Shown: positions 19,228 to 26,406 of the stretch, piece after piece
How positions within the stretch are numbered: the first letter of the stretch is position 1
Layout: every line of letters starts with the position of its first letter
Assembly: GCA_017448185.1 (NCBI GenBank)
Contig: JAFSLX010000026.1
Coordinates: 1 to 41,958, forward strand
Direction: 5' to 3'
Origin: Bacteroidales bacterium
GTDB taxonomy: Bacteria > Bacteroidota > Bacteroidia > Bacteroidales > P3
DNA length: 41,958 nucleotides
Notes under the pieces: generated by a model
What the model saw: only the letters and a program-made list of their open reading frames with translations
Database searches by the model: none
What the model was told of the DNA's origin: nothing
Program-made: the position numbers and the translations under genes

Positions 19228-19271
19228 CAAAACAAAACCACAAAAGGATGGTCGTTTTTTTTGCGTTTGCA

Positions 19272-19494
19272 ATTGAAAGAAATCCCCTACGGGGAAATCC
19301 GATGGTTCATTTCGTTGGCGGTTCTATTGAAAGATATCCCCTACGGGGAAAAACAAATTACGCCGTTTGGCATTTGCTATTGAAGGAAATCCCCTACGGG
19401 GAAAACCAATTACGCCGTTAGGCGTTTTCTTTCAATAGTAGGTGCCTATAACACAAATCTCATTTTTACGCCGTTAGGCGTTTTCTTTCAATAG
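19272..19494. repeat. Cluster of REP/MITE-like repeats with ATTGAAAG arms and CCCC-TAC-GGGG hairpins
   Basis: Three 26-nt direct repeats start at 19272, 19326 and 19379 (period 54 and 53). Each reads ATTGAAAGAAAT, CCCC-TAC-GGGG, AAA with at most two changes. The stretches between them share TTACGCCGTT-GGC, so they are part of the repeat unit and not CRISPR spacers. The last copy forms a complete 62-nt element (19377-19438): CTATTGAAGGAAAT on the left pairs with TTTTCTTTCAATAG on the right, enclosing the CCCC-TAC-GGGG hairpin and an ACGCC-GTTA-GGCGT hairpin, a Y- or cloverleaf-like shape. A perfect 28-nt copy of its right half recurs at 19467-19494. A diverged relative (CTATTAAACGGAAACTCC then TGACGGAG) lies at 19014-19041. 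No transposase is nearby. Confidence 0.75.
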
Positions 19495-19531
19495 CCGAGA
19501 CATTGCCGGTCCCGTCGTCCCGATGCTCGCC

Positions 19532-19613
19532 CGCTGTTCTGCCGTTGTTCACTCGTTGCTCTGTCAAACACTGAACATCGACTGAACAACAACTGAACAA
19601 CGGACGAACAACA
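19532..19613. repeat. Hairpin of tandem 11-bp units, copy 1
   Basis: Left arm: three 11-nt units (CGCTGTTCTGC, CGTTGTTCACT, CGTTGCTCTGT). Loop: CAAAC (19565-19569). Right arm: ACTGAACATCG, ACTGAACAACA, ACTGAACAACG, GACGAACAACA. The arms are imperfect reverse complements. It lies 50 nt beyond the stop codon of the FMN-binding protein gene. Related elements occur at 32494-32586 and 41904-41958. Confidence 0.8.
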
Positions 19614-19637
19614 AAGGGTTGGGTTGTTGTTCGCCCG
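19601..19637 (-). terminator. Second hairpin after the FMN-binding protein gene
   Basis: CGGACGAACAACAA pairs with TTGTTGTTCGCCCG (one mismatch) around a 9-nt loop, using the outermost unit of the 11-bp repeat as one arm. It lies 26 nt past the stop codon at 19663, so it could end transcription of the FMN-binding/PNGase operon. There is no clean T-run. Confidence 0.4.
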
Positions 19638-19662
19638 TTGGATAAGGTGTGATAATGATGTA

Positions 19663-20208
19663 TCAGAGCTGTTTCAGGGCAGCCTGGACGCTTTGGGCGA
19701 CGGCGCGGCTGGTGAAGGTGGCGCCGCTGACGGCGTCGACCTCTTTCTTCAGGGCCTTTTTGACGGTGAGGCCGTTCCAGTTGTTGAAGAAGCCGTTCGC
19801 TTCGACCTGCTGGACGAAGCGGGGGGTCTCTGCGTTGGGCAGCAGGTAGACACCGGTGATGACCTTCTTGGTGTTGAGGGCGATGAGCACGGGTGTTTCG
19901 CCGGCATAGCCCTTGATGCCGTCGGAGGCAGGTTTGCTATAGACGGCGTAGCCGAGCAGTTTCTTGTTTGAGTCGTAGACTTCGGTCCATTTCTTGTCTT
20001 TCTTGACGCTCTTGACGGTGGGGAAGGCTTTGACAACGACCATGTCGATGCCGTCGGCGTTGACGGTGGGCTGCTGCACGCTCTGTCCGTGTTGGGCCTG
20101 ATGTTTGCCGTGGTTGGGGCAGTTGCCGCAGTTGCCGTGGTGGTGCTGGGCGAAAGCAGTGCCGCCAGCGAGGAATGCTATGAGTGCTAATGCGATGATT
20201 CTCTTCAT
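19663..20208 (-). CDS. Secreted FMN-binding domain protein with His/Cys-rich N-terminus
   Basis: A 181-residue protein. The ATG at 20208 gives a signal peptide (MKRIIALALIAFLAGGTAFA); longer in-frame starts would run into the PNGase gene. The mature N-terminus is rich in His and Cys (QHHHGNCGNCPNHGKH), a possible metal-binding patch. The rest is an FMN_bind domain like those of RnfG and NqrC, ending DAVSGATFTSRAV. In this family the Thr of the DxxSGAT motif (Thr164 here) receives FMN covalently from ApbE. It is therefore probably a periplasmic or surface flavoprotein for electron transfer. It follows the PNGase gene after 53 nt and also has its own -7 box, so it may be expressed separately. 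No ApbE gene is in the window. Confidence 0.85.
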   Translation of the reverse strand: MKRIIALALIAFLAGGTAFAQHHHGNCGNCPNHGKHQAQHGQSVQQPTVNADGIDMVVVKAFPTVKSVKKDKKWTEVYDSNKKLLGYAVYSKPASDGIKGYAGETPVLIALNTKKVITGVYLLPNAETPRFVQQVEANGFFNNWNGLTVKKALKKEVDAVSGATFTSRAVAQSVQAALKQL

Positions 20209-20242
20209 GTTGTTTGTGTTTTTCCGGGTTTGTTTACAGTTG

Positions 20243-20250
20243 CAAAGATA
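20243..20250 (-). promoter_or_regulatory. Candidate -7 box of the FMN-binding protein gene
   Basis: TATCTTTG followed by CA on the - strand is an exact TAnnTTTG match 34 nt upstream of the start codon. It lies between the PNGase stop and the FMN-binding gene. No convincing -33 TTTG is present. Confidence 0.55.
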
Positions 20251-20261
20251 CGAAATTTTTT

Positions 20262-21938
20262 TTAATACTCGACAATCAGTACACCACTGACGGCCCAATG
20301 GCTGAACATGCCCTCGACGGGTTTGCCCTGCGGGATGGCCACGGTGAGGGTGTGCTCGCGGCCGTCGGCCCAAGGCGAGAGGTCGAAGTAGACGGGCTGG
20401 GTGGCGGTGCCGGGGCACCAGCCGCTGCGCGAAAAGTCGGACGAAGAAAGGCCGTTCCAGAAGTTGCCGCTCACAGGGTTGAGGTCGCGGTAGCAGCCGC
20501 AATCCTGCCGCCAAGGGGTGTGGGTGAAGGCGGGCTTGCCGTCGATAAGGATGGTGTTGGTCTTGGGCACGAACTCGTCGCCCTCGCCCCAGCCGCCGTG
20601 GCCGGTGCTGATGTAGCGGAGCTTGGCCGAATTCGTCTCTGGATATAATTTGAAGATAACCGTCAGCGAGTCGGTGGCGAAGAGCTTACCGTAGTTCTGA
20701 CCAGCCATTTCGAGCACGTTGCAGGTGTTGAAGAGCGGCAGCGCTAACCCTGACTCCTCCGTGTTGTCCTCTGGAATAGTATAGTCGTTGGGATACGACT
20801 TGATGTCGACGGTGACGATGTGGCCGCCGCCGTCGTAGTTGCCTATCCATGCACCGATGACCACGTCGCCGTCGAAGTGATAAAGGTCGGTGATTTCCTG
20901 GCGGTAATAGGTCTTGTCGCGCCAGTCGATGCCGTAGCCCGCCATGCGCTCGTTGAAATGGCCCACGCCGAAGGGGGTGAAGAAGCGCACCAACTCGAGT
21001 GGCGCATCGTAGCCTGTCTGCGAGATCATGCCCTGGTAGCGCTGGCCGTCACGGCCGACGAAGGTGGGCAGCGAGTCAGGATGCTGGTTGATGCCTTCGA
21101 AGAAGCCCGGTGTGACGATGAAGAGCGAGCCAGTGCGGTCGTAGGCATCGCCATTGCTCTGCTGGTGTATCTCCACGAAGTGCTGGTAGTGGTGCGGAAG
21201 ACGGGGCAGTTTGACCTTCTTGAGGATGAGGGTGCCGCCGGCGTAGTGCAGCACAGTGTCGGCCGGAATGGCACGAATGCCACCGTCGATATGTGCATTC
21301 TTCTTGCCCCAGCAAATCTGCTCGTGGTCGAAGATGCGGGTGGTGACGACGAGGCGCTCCTTCATGATGCGGTCGAGCTCGCGGGGCGACACCCGACGGG
21401 TAGGCAAGATGCGGGAGGTTTCACGGGTGGTGAGTTTCACTTTCTCGGCCTTTGCCAGCTTCATCCGCAATTGTCCGTTGCGTGTAAACGACAACAGCAC
21501 ACCCTTGTTCAAGCCGTAGTATGGCAGCGGGTTGACGTTGACGGGGGTCCTTTCGTTCATTTCGAAGACAAGGGTGTTGCTGTTGACAGAGGTGGTGTGG
21601 TGGTTGCCTTCCACTTTCCACTCGAGGTCGCTTCGCGAGAAGGGGGAGCGGTAGTAGTAGGCGCTGTCGTCATAGTAGGCTGTCACTGTGATGCTGTCGG
21701 CGGTATAGTCGGCACTGGTCACCGTCTGGCAGTAGCCGGGTATCAGCTTTCCTTCGGGCTTGGGAGTGAGGATGACGATGGAGCCGTCGGGGTTGCGCTC
21801 GACGGTGATGACCGCGGTGTCGGTCTTTTCGCCGTAATCGAATTGCCAATAGGTGAAGCGATTGGCATCTTTGGGTATTTTGACTTGAGCCGTTGCCGCA
21901 AGAGGCAACAGAAGCAGAATTGCCAAGAGTTTTCTCAT
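20262..21938 (-). CDS. PNGase F-type peptide-N-glycosidase (N-glycan asparagine amidase) with N-terminal bowl-like domain
   Basis: A 558-residue protein with a signal peptide ending at about residue 17 (PLAATAQ). Residues about 20-190 fit the extra N-terminal domain of PNGase F-II-type enzymes; about 200-558 fit the two eight-stranded jelly rolls of PNGase F. The C-terminal half has very characteristic elements: STGHGGWGEGDEFVPK, then DCGCYRDLNPVSGNFWNG, then SRSGWCPGT, matching the PNGase F disulfide and metal/substrate loops. The enzyme removes intact N-glycans from asparagine of host glycoproteins. It has no T9SS sorting domain, so it is periplasmic or exported another way. It starts 12 nt after the small secreted protein of the sigma-factor operon, suggesting shared transcription. 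Confidence 0.88.
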   Translation of the reverse strand: MRKLLAILLLLPLAATAQVKIPKDANRFTYWQFDYGEKTDTAVITVERNPDGSIVILTPKPEGKLIPGYCQTVTSADYTADSITVTAYYDDSAYYYRSPFSRSDLEWKVEGNHHTTSVNSNTLVFEMNERTPVNVNPLPYYGLNKGVLLSFTRNGQLRMKLAKAEKVKLTTRETSRILPTRRVSPRELDRIMKERLVVTTRIFDHEQICWGKKNAHIDGGIRAIPADTVLHYAGGTLILKKVKLPRLPHHYQHFVEIHQQSNGDAYDRTGSLFIVTPGFFEGINQHPDSLPTFVGRDGQRYQGMISQTGYDAPLELVRFFTPFGVGHFNERMAGYGIDWRDKTYYRQEITDLYHFDGDVVIGAWIGNYDGGGHIVTVDIKSYPNDYTIPEDNTEESGLALPLFNTCNVLEMAGQNYGKLFATDSLTVIFKLYPETNSAKLRYISTGHGGWGEGDEFVPKTNTILIDGKPAFTHTPWRQDCGCYRDLNPVSGNFWNGLSSSDFSRSGWCPGTATQPVYFDLSPWADGREHTLTVAIPQGKPVEGMFSHWAVSGVLIVEY

Positions 21939-21950
21939 TGGTTCAATGAG

Positions 21951-22418
21951 TTAATGTGAGCTATGCATTATTTTTTTGACCAGTAACGTGACGAGGGCAT
22001 CGTACTGCGCTTCGTCGTCGGCACAGAAGACAAAGACGGTGCGGTTGAGGTAGGATATGCCCATGAAGCAGCTGCCGGCGGCATCGATTTGCTCGTTGAT
22101 GATGGGTGCGTTGGCGGAGGGGTTGTGACGGTTGCGACGTGAAAAGAGCACCACGTCGGAGCCGGCATCGAGGGTCGATTGCTGTTCGGGTGCAAGGTCG
22201 CCAATCATGAATTCGCGCTTCATCCAGGCCCACCCGTCGTCGTCAATGGCTTCGATGAGGGTTACGTCGAGATGCGAGGTGCTGTCGAGGGCAAAGTTGT
22301 TGACCGAGGCCACACGTACACCTTGCTGTCCGGCATAGCGCTTATAGAATTCGGTTTGAGCGCATAGCGTGAGAAATGAGAGGTGGAAAGTGAAAAATAG
22401 AAGAACAATCTTTTTCAT
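21951..22418 (-). CDS. Small secreted protein, DUF4252-like
   Basis: A 155-residue protein with a signal peptide (MKKIVLLFFTFHLSFLTLCAQ). The mature part begins FYKRYAGQQGVRVASVN and later has SCFMGISYLNRTVFVFCADD. This resembles the DUF4252 proteins that Bacteroidetes often encode beside ECF sigma factors; the family match is from memory and moderate. The start overlaps the anti-sigma-like gene stop by 4 nt, so translation is coupled. It probably acts outside the inner membrane, perhaps as a signal or effector of the sigma system. The DNA for the signal peptide contains TTTCCACCT- and CTCATTTCTCA-like runs resembling simple repeats. Confidence 0.65.
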   Translation of the reverse strand: MKKIVLLFFTFHLSFLTLCAQTEFYKRYAGQQGVRVASVNNFALDSTSHLDVTLIEAIDDDGWAWMKREFMIGDLAPEQQSTLDAGSDVVLFSRRNRHNPSANAPIINEQIDAAGSCFMGISYLNRTVFVFCADDEAQYDALVTLLVKKIMHSSH

Positions 22419-22891
22419 ACGGAAAGGAAGTTTCTGATTTCGTTGATGACCGAGTCGGCTTCACACTTGTTGTTGCAGACCACTATCACCTGTTCGTCGA
22501 CAATCTCGGTGTGCTGGATCTTTGCCACGCGAGGGCGAGGTTTCGGTTTGGCCATGGGTTTTGTGGCGACGGTCTGTAGGGGCTCCGGCTGCGTGAGGAC
22601 TGGTTCGGAGTTGACTTGCGGTGCGACGACGATAGGTTCTTGACGGGCAATCATTGTATTTTGTTGGCGAGGCATCTGTGTCCACAGGACAGCGCCGCCA
22701 ACCACAAGCAGCGAGGCGATGCAGGCAGCCGTTCGCATGATGCGGGTACGGACGATTGAGCGTGCTTGCCGCTCGGCCGAGGCGAAGACTTCGTCGCGGT
22801 GGGTCATGCTGTCGAGTTGTTCGCGCTCCTCGTCGGTCAGGGTACCCTCGTGGTATTTTTCGAGTAGTTGTTGAAGAGTGTCGTACTTCAT
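22415..22891 (-). CDS. Anti-sigma-factor-like single-pass membrane protein
   Basis: A 158-residue protein. The N-terminal 50 residues are a helical cytoplasmic region with the LLEKYHEGTLTDEEREQL pattern typical of anti-sigma/FecR-like N-termini. One membrane helix spans about 53-70 (ACIASLLVVGGAVLW). A Pro/Lys-rich stretch and a periplasmic C-terminus with a Cys pair (CNNKC) follow. It overlaps the sigma factor gene by 4 nt upstream and the secreted protein gene by 4 nt downstream, the usual arrangement of an ECF sigma with its membrane regulator. The family is not recognised beyond this architecture; binding to the sigma factor is inferred. Confidence 0.7.
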   Translation of the reverse strand: MKYDTLQQLLEKYHEGTLTDEEREQLDSMTHRDEVFASAERQARSIVRTRIMRTAACIASLLVVGGAVLWTQMPRQQNTMIARQEPIVVAPQVNSEPVLTQPEPLQTVATKPMAKPKPRPRVAKIQHTEIVDEQVIVVCNNKCEADSVINEIRNFLSV

Positions 22892-23346
22892 AGTTCTCGT
22901 TTTATTTTGTTTCTCAATTCAATATGTGCTTCGTCGAGTCGTCGACGTATGGTCGAGACGCTTTGTCCGGTCAGTGCGGCGAGTTTTGCTACGGAGTAGC
23001 CTTCTTCGTCGTGCAACTCGACAAGGATTTTTGTCGCCTCGGGCAGGGACTCTTTGGCATCGCTGACGCGGCGTAGCAGTTCGTCGTGTTCGGGGTCGGT
23101 GGCGATATCAATGTTGTCCAGTTTTTTAAGCCGTTGGCGTCGTCTCATGATATCGATGGCCGCGTTGCGAACAGCCATCCTGCAATAGACCACCACGTTG
23201 TCGACATGAAGTTTTACCAATGTCTTTACGATTCCCTCCTGTACAGCGTCTTGGGCATCCTGTTCATCGCGAAGCATGGCCAATGCAAGACTGTAAAAGT
23301 CTATGTAGTGGTCGACCAATGCCTGGCGTTTTTCTGCCCTTTTCAT
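22888..23346 (-). CDS. ECF-type sigma-70 factor
   Basis: The 152-residue protein has sigma region 2 (about 8-75; FYSLALAMLRDEQDAQDAVQEG, then YCRMAVRNAAIDIMRRRQR) and a region 4 helix-turn-helix (about 100-150; YSVAKLAALTGQSVSTIRRRLDEA). It is rather short for a sigma-70 and has no extra domains. It should direct transcription of a small regulon, possibly including its own operon with the anti-sigma-like, secreted and PNGase genes. It begins 40 nt after the HsdR-N protein gene on the same strand. No obvious duplicated target promoter was recognised. Confidence 0.9.
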   Translation of the reverse strand: MKRAEKRQALVDHYIDFYSLALAMLRDEQDAQDAVQEGIVKTLVKLHVDNVVVYCRMAVRNAAIDIMRRRQRLKKLDNIDIATDPEHDELLRRVSDAKESLPEATKILVELHDEEGYSVAKLAALTGQSVSTIRRRLDEAHIELRNKIKREL

Positions 23347-23386
23347 ATATTAATAGACGTTGAGGCTATTGCTATTTGCTCATTTT

Positions 23387-23821
23387 TTAACATTTTTTTG
23401 TCCATGGTGGTAGGTCGGGCAGTTGGCGTAGTTGGCGAGAGGCGAAGTCGACATGGATTATTATAATTTGTATTCCGTTGGTTAGTAATAGATAAGGTAC
23501 TTGCAGGACGGTGTTGTATCGACAGGCTTGGTCGCACACTTTTTGTGTGATAGGCACATCGGGACGTTTGCATTCGACGATTAGCAGTGGGTGCCCGTCG
23601 GTATCATGTACCACTATGTCGCAGCGGCGGGTCATGCCGTTCAACGCAATGGCCCCTTCCACCTGCATCAGCTCCAATGGATAGCCGTAGCGGTCGTGCA
23701 GCAGGCCTATGACCCACTGCCTGACCCCCTCCTCGGGCGTCAGCGCCACCCAGCGCTTGCGCACGGGGTCAAGCACCTCGCGCCGCCCATCACACTCCCG
23801 TACTATAGGTTCGCTGTCCAC
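23387..23821 (-). CDS. HsdR N-terminal domain protein (stand-alone PD-(D/E)XK-like)
   Basis: A protein of about 144 residues. The core LDPVRKRWVALTPEEGVRQ, then TRRCDIVVHD and LLIVECKRPDV, is characteristic of the small Bacteroidetes proteins with a type I restriction HSDR_N domain; D and ECK fit the D-(x)n-ExK nuclease core. No restriction or specificity subunit is nearby, so it is not a working type I system. The start is uncertain: a GTG at 23821 directly follows a 14-bp tandem repeat, while an ATG at 23929 would overlap the TonB receptor gene by 79 nt. The family usually has some 12 more residues before the conserved core, so the repeat may have replaced the original N-terminus. Confidence 0.7.
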   Translation of the reverse strand: MDSEPIVRECDGRREVLDPVRKRWVALTPEEGVRQWVIGLLHDRYGYPLELMQVEGAIALNGMTRRCDIVVHDTDGHPLLIVECKRPDVPITQKVCDQACRYNTVLQVPYLLLTNGIQIIIIHVDFASRQLRQLPDLPPWTKKC

Positions 23822-23824
23822 TTC

Positions 23825-23852
23825 CCCAACTCTTAACTCCCAACTCTTAACT
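23825..23852. repeat. Perfect 2 x 14-bp tandem repeat at a gene junction
   Basis: CCCAACTCTTAACT occurs twice in tandem (23825-23838, 23839-23852). It covers two bases of the TonB receptor stop codon (23851-23853) and lies just upstream of the HsdR-N start. A 14-bp period is also seen at 29402-29429 inside queA. Confidence 0.8.
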
Positions 23853-26406
23853 AATAAATGGTGCTTTCGTCGGCACCCTCTTCCTCCATCTGCTGCGGGT
23901 GCTGCTTGAGGCCGTTGTTGATCTTCCATGAGAAGCCGACGGTCACGGTGGGCGAGAGACGATGGTTTTTCACCACGCGATATAGCTCGACGTTGTCGGT
24001 GCGGTGGCCCCAGCCGCCGGTACAGAAGACATCGCTCACGCGCAGGTTGATGGTGCCGCGCTTCTGGAGGACATCCTTCTTCACCGCCAGATCGAACCAG
24101 TAGCTGGGATCCATCGTGGCCTGCAGGTCGAGGCCCGGAGCACGGTACTGGCCGCTGAACTGGAGCGTCCAGTCGTTCGGCAGGGTCATGAACGAGTTGA
24201 GTTTGCCTCCGGCTTGGAACCCCTGCTGTGCGTTATTGTTCAGCAGGCTACCCCCTTCGATGCGCTCCTCGTAGAGGTTGAGGCTGAGGTTCACCTTCCA
24301 CCAGCTGGCGATCTGCCAGTCGAAGATGAACTCCAGACCGTAGTTGTAGCTGTTGGCCAGGTTCTGCGGGCCGGCAGCCCAGTATCCCTCGTAGTCGCTG
24401 TTGTAGGGTTCCCACCAAGCATACTGTGCCACCGAGGCGCTGTCCCAGTAGAAGCCATACCAGGTGATGGTGTTGTTGCTGTGGCGAAAGTAGGCGGCGG
24501 TGTAGAGGTTCACCTTGTCGAAGCCCAGGTTGTAGCTCAGCTCGAAAGCGTTGGTGAACTCCGGGTCGAGGGTAGGGTTGCCGAAGCCCAGGTGGCGCCC
24601 GTCCATCACATTGATGTAGGGGTTGAGGTCCCACATGTGGGGGCGGCGCACGCGGCGACTGTAGCTCAGCTGAGCACTCTGCATCTCGGAGATCTTGTAG
24701 GAGAGGTGCAAGGTGGGGTAAGGGTTCCAGTAGGGCTTGTCTACGGCCGGTGTGCCGGGATGGTTGACGTCATGGCCATAGGTGTAGGCGTACTCGCCGC
24801 GCAGGCCGGCTTGCAGCGAAAGGCGATTGGTGAGGTTGCCGCCCAGAGTGGCATAGATGGCGTGCACCTGGAGGTTGTAGTCGAAGTGGGTCGACGACAG
24901 CGAGTCGTAGTACTCGTAGAGGTCGTGCGCTCCACCCGTGTTGTCGTACACCGTGCGGTAGTAGTCGGCCTGCTGGTCGGGCCAGTCCATGCGGCCCTCA
25001 TAGCCCGTCTCCAGCCGCCAACCTTCCATGCCCAGAAACAAATCCAGCGGGCGCAGGTAGTTCAACTTGATGTTCAACGCCTGATGGTGGTTCTCGGTGA
25101 GGCTGCTACGCAGGAAGTAGTGGTCGTAGTTGGCTACTGGGTCGGCATAGACCTGTTCCTGCGAGCCGGTGCCCTGCACCTGGCGCGTGCTGAAGGTGGC
25201 GTCGAGGGTCAACTCCTCGTCTTTGCGGTCGAACTTGCGGGTGTAGAGCATGTTGAAGGAGTGGTTCAGGTTGCGGTTGTCGCCCTGGTTAACCTGATCG
25301 TAGCTCATCGAGTCGTTGTACAGCTGGTCGTGAGCGTAAATCCAGTTCTGGCGCTGACGGCTGCCGCCGCGCAGCTGATAGCTGAGCAACAGGCTGTTTT
25401 TCTCGTCGAAATAGTACTCGCCGCCCACCTTGACGCTCCCCATCAGGCTGGGGTTGAGGCTGTATTCGTTCTGCAAGTCGTGCAGATAGTCGATGCCATT
25501 CATGCGGTGCGCGATGTCGGTGGTGCCGTAGTGGCCGCGGGTGCGACGGCCCAGGTCGGCGTTGAGGAAGAGGTTGTACTTCTCCGTGGTATAGTTGAGG
25601 CTGATGTTGCCCATAGCCGTCGGGATGAATGACGGCAGCGAATCGGGCACCATGAAGGGCAGCGGGGCGCCGAAATTGACGCTGGCTACGCCGTTGAGGC
25701 CCAGGGCACCGGCCGTGCGGTCCTTGAGTTTGATGTTGATAATGCCGCTCATGCCCTCGGGGTCGTACTTGGCCGAGGGGTTGGTGATGACCTCCACGTT
25801 CTCCACGGTCGAGGCGGGGATCTGCTCCAAGAGGGTGCTCAGGTCGGAAGCCAGCAGTTCGCTCGGGCGACCGTTGACGAGCACCTTGACGTTGCTCGAG
25901 CCGCGCAGGGTGACGTTGCCGTCGTTGTCCACAGCCACACTCGGCACCTGCTCCAGCACGTCGGTCGCCGTGCCGCCGCCGGCCACGATGTTCTTGTCCA
26001 CGTTCACCACCCGCTTGTCCAGCTGGTACTCCACCATGCTCCGCTCGGCGGTGATCTCCACGGCCTCCATCAGGGTGGCCTGCGGGCTGATGGGCAGCTT
26101 GCCCAGGTTCACCGTCGGCCGGTCGGCGCTGAGGGAAACCAGGCTTTTGTGGTACTGCGGCTCGTAGCCGATGAAGGTGATGCGCAGCAGGTAGCGCCCG
26201 TAGGGAGCCTCCAGGCGGAAGCTGCCGTTGCTCTCGGTCACCGTGCCCCCCTTCAGGGTGCTGTCGTTGGGCGAGAGCAGCGCCACGGTGGCGTACTCGA
26301 TATTCTCACCCGTGCGGGCATCGACCACGCGGCCCCGCACCGTCCCTTTCTGCGCAGCCGCCGTGAGCGACAGGGCGCAGACCATCAACACCAGTATCCG
26401 TTTCAT
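23851..26406 (-). CDS. TonB-dependent receptor / outer-membrane beta-barrel family protein
   Basis: An 851-residue protein; the ATG at 26406 gives a signal peptide (MKRILVLMVCALSLTAAAQ). A carboxypeptidase-regulatory-like domain occupies about 22-105 (GTVRGRVVDARTGENIEYAT). A TonB plug follows at about 120-230 with VLEQVPSVAVDNDGNVTLRG and VLVNGRPSE, then a large barrel that matches the outer-membrane barrel family common in Bacteroidetes (SYSRRVRRPHMWDLNPY). It imports or binds an unknown ligand at the outer membrane. No SusD partner is present, so it is not a classical polysaccharide utilisation pair. It overlaps the PAS protein gene by 4 nt. The stop codon comes from a 14-bp tandem repeat, so the original C-terminus may have been altered. 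Confidence 0.9.
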   Translation of the reverse strand: MKRILVLMVCALSLTAAAQKGTVRGRVVDARTGENIEYATVALLSPNDSTLKGGTVTESNGSFRLEAPYGRYLLRITFIGYEPQYHKSLVSLSADRPTVNLGKLPISPQATLMEAVEITAERSMVEYQLDKRVVNVDKNIVAGGGTATDVLEQVPSVAVDNDGNVTLRGSSNVKVLVNGRPSELLASDLSTLLEQIPASTVENVEVITNPSAKYDPEGMSGIINIKLKDRTAGALGLNGVASVNFGAPLPFMVPDSLPSFIPTAMGNISLNYTTEKYNLFLNADLGRRTRGHYGTTDIAHRMNGIDYLHDLQNEYSLNPSLMGSVKVGGEYYFDEKNSLLLSYQLRGGSRQRQNWIYAHDQLYNDSMSYDQVNQGDNRNLNHSFNMLYTRKFDRKDEELTLDATFSTRQVQGTGSQEQVYADPVANYDHYFLRSSLTENHHQALNIKLNYLRPLDLFLGMEGWRLETGYEGRMDWPDQQADYYRTVYDNTGGAHDLYEYYDSLSSTHFDYNLQVHAIYATLGGNLTNRLSLQAGLRGEYAYTYGHDVNHPGTPAVDKPYWNPYPTLHLSYKISEMQSAQLSYSRRVRRPHMWDLNPYINVMDGRHLGFGNPTLDPEFTNAFELSYNLGFDKVNLYTAAYFRHSNNTITWYGFYWDSASVAQYAWWEPYNSDYEGYWAAGPQNLANSYNYGLEFIFDWQIASWWKVNLSLNLYEERIEGGSLLNNNAQQGFQAGGKLNSFMTLPNDWTLQFSGQYRAPGLDLQATMDPSYWFDLAVKKDVLQKRGTINLRVSDVFCTGGWGHRTDNVELYRVVKNHRLSPTVTVGFSWKINNGLKQHPQQMEEEGADESTIY

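Noticed and set aside
18898-19272. Open frame of about 124 codons on the - strand over the remnant/terminator region
   Set aside because: It runs through the terminator hairpin and the sorting-domain remnant in another frame, has poor composition and no start context.
19272-19404. CRISPR array (three 26-nt repeats with 27-28-nt spacers)
   Set aside because: The supposed spacers share TTACGCCGTT-GGC and belong to the repeat unit; no cas genes, leader or further repeats are present.
23387-23821. Type I restriction-modification system
   Set aside because: Only the HSDR_N domain is present; no motor domain, methylase or specificity subunit. This stand-alone protein is a common Bacteroidetes family.
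23387-23929. Longer 180-residue version of the HsdR-N protein from the ATG at 23929
   Set aside because: It would overlap the TonB receptor by 79 nt and the extra residues come from the receptor frame and the 14-bp repeat; kept only as an alternative start.
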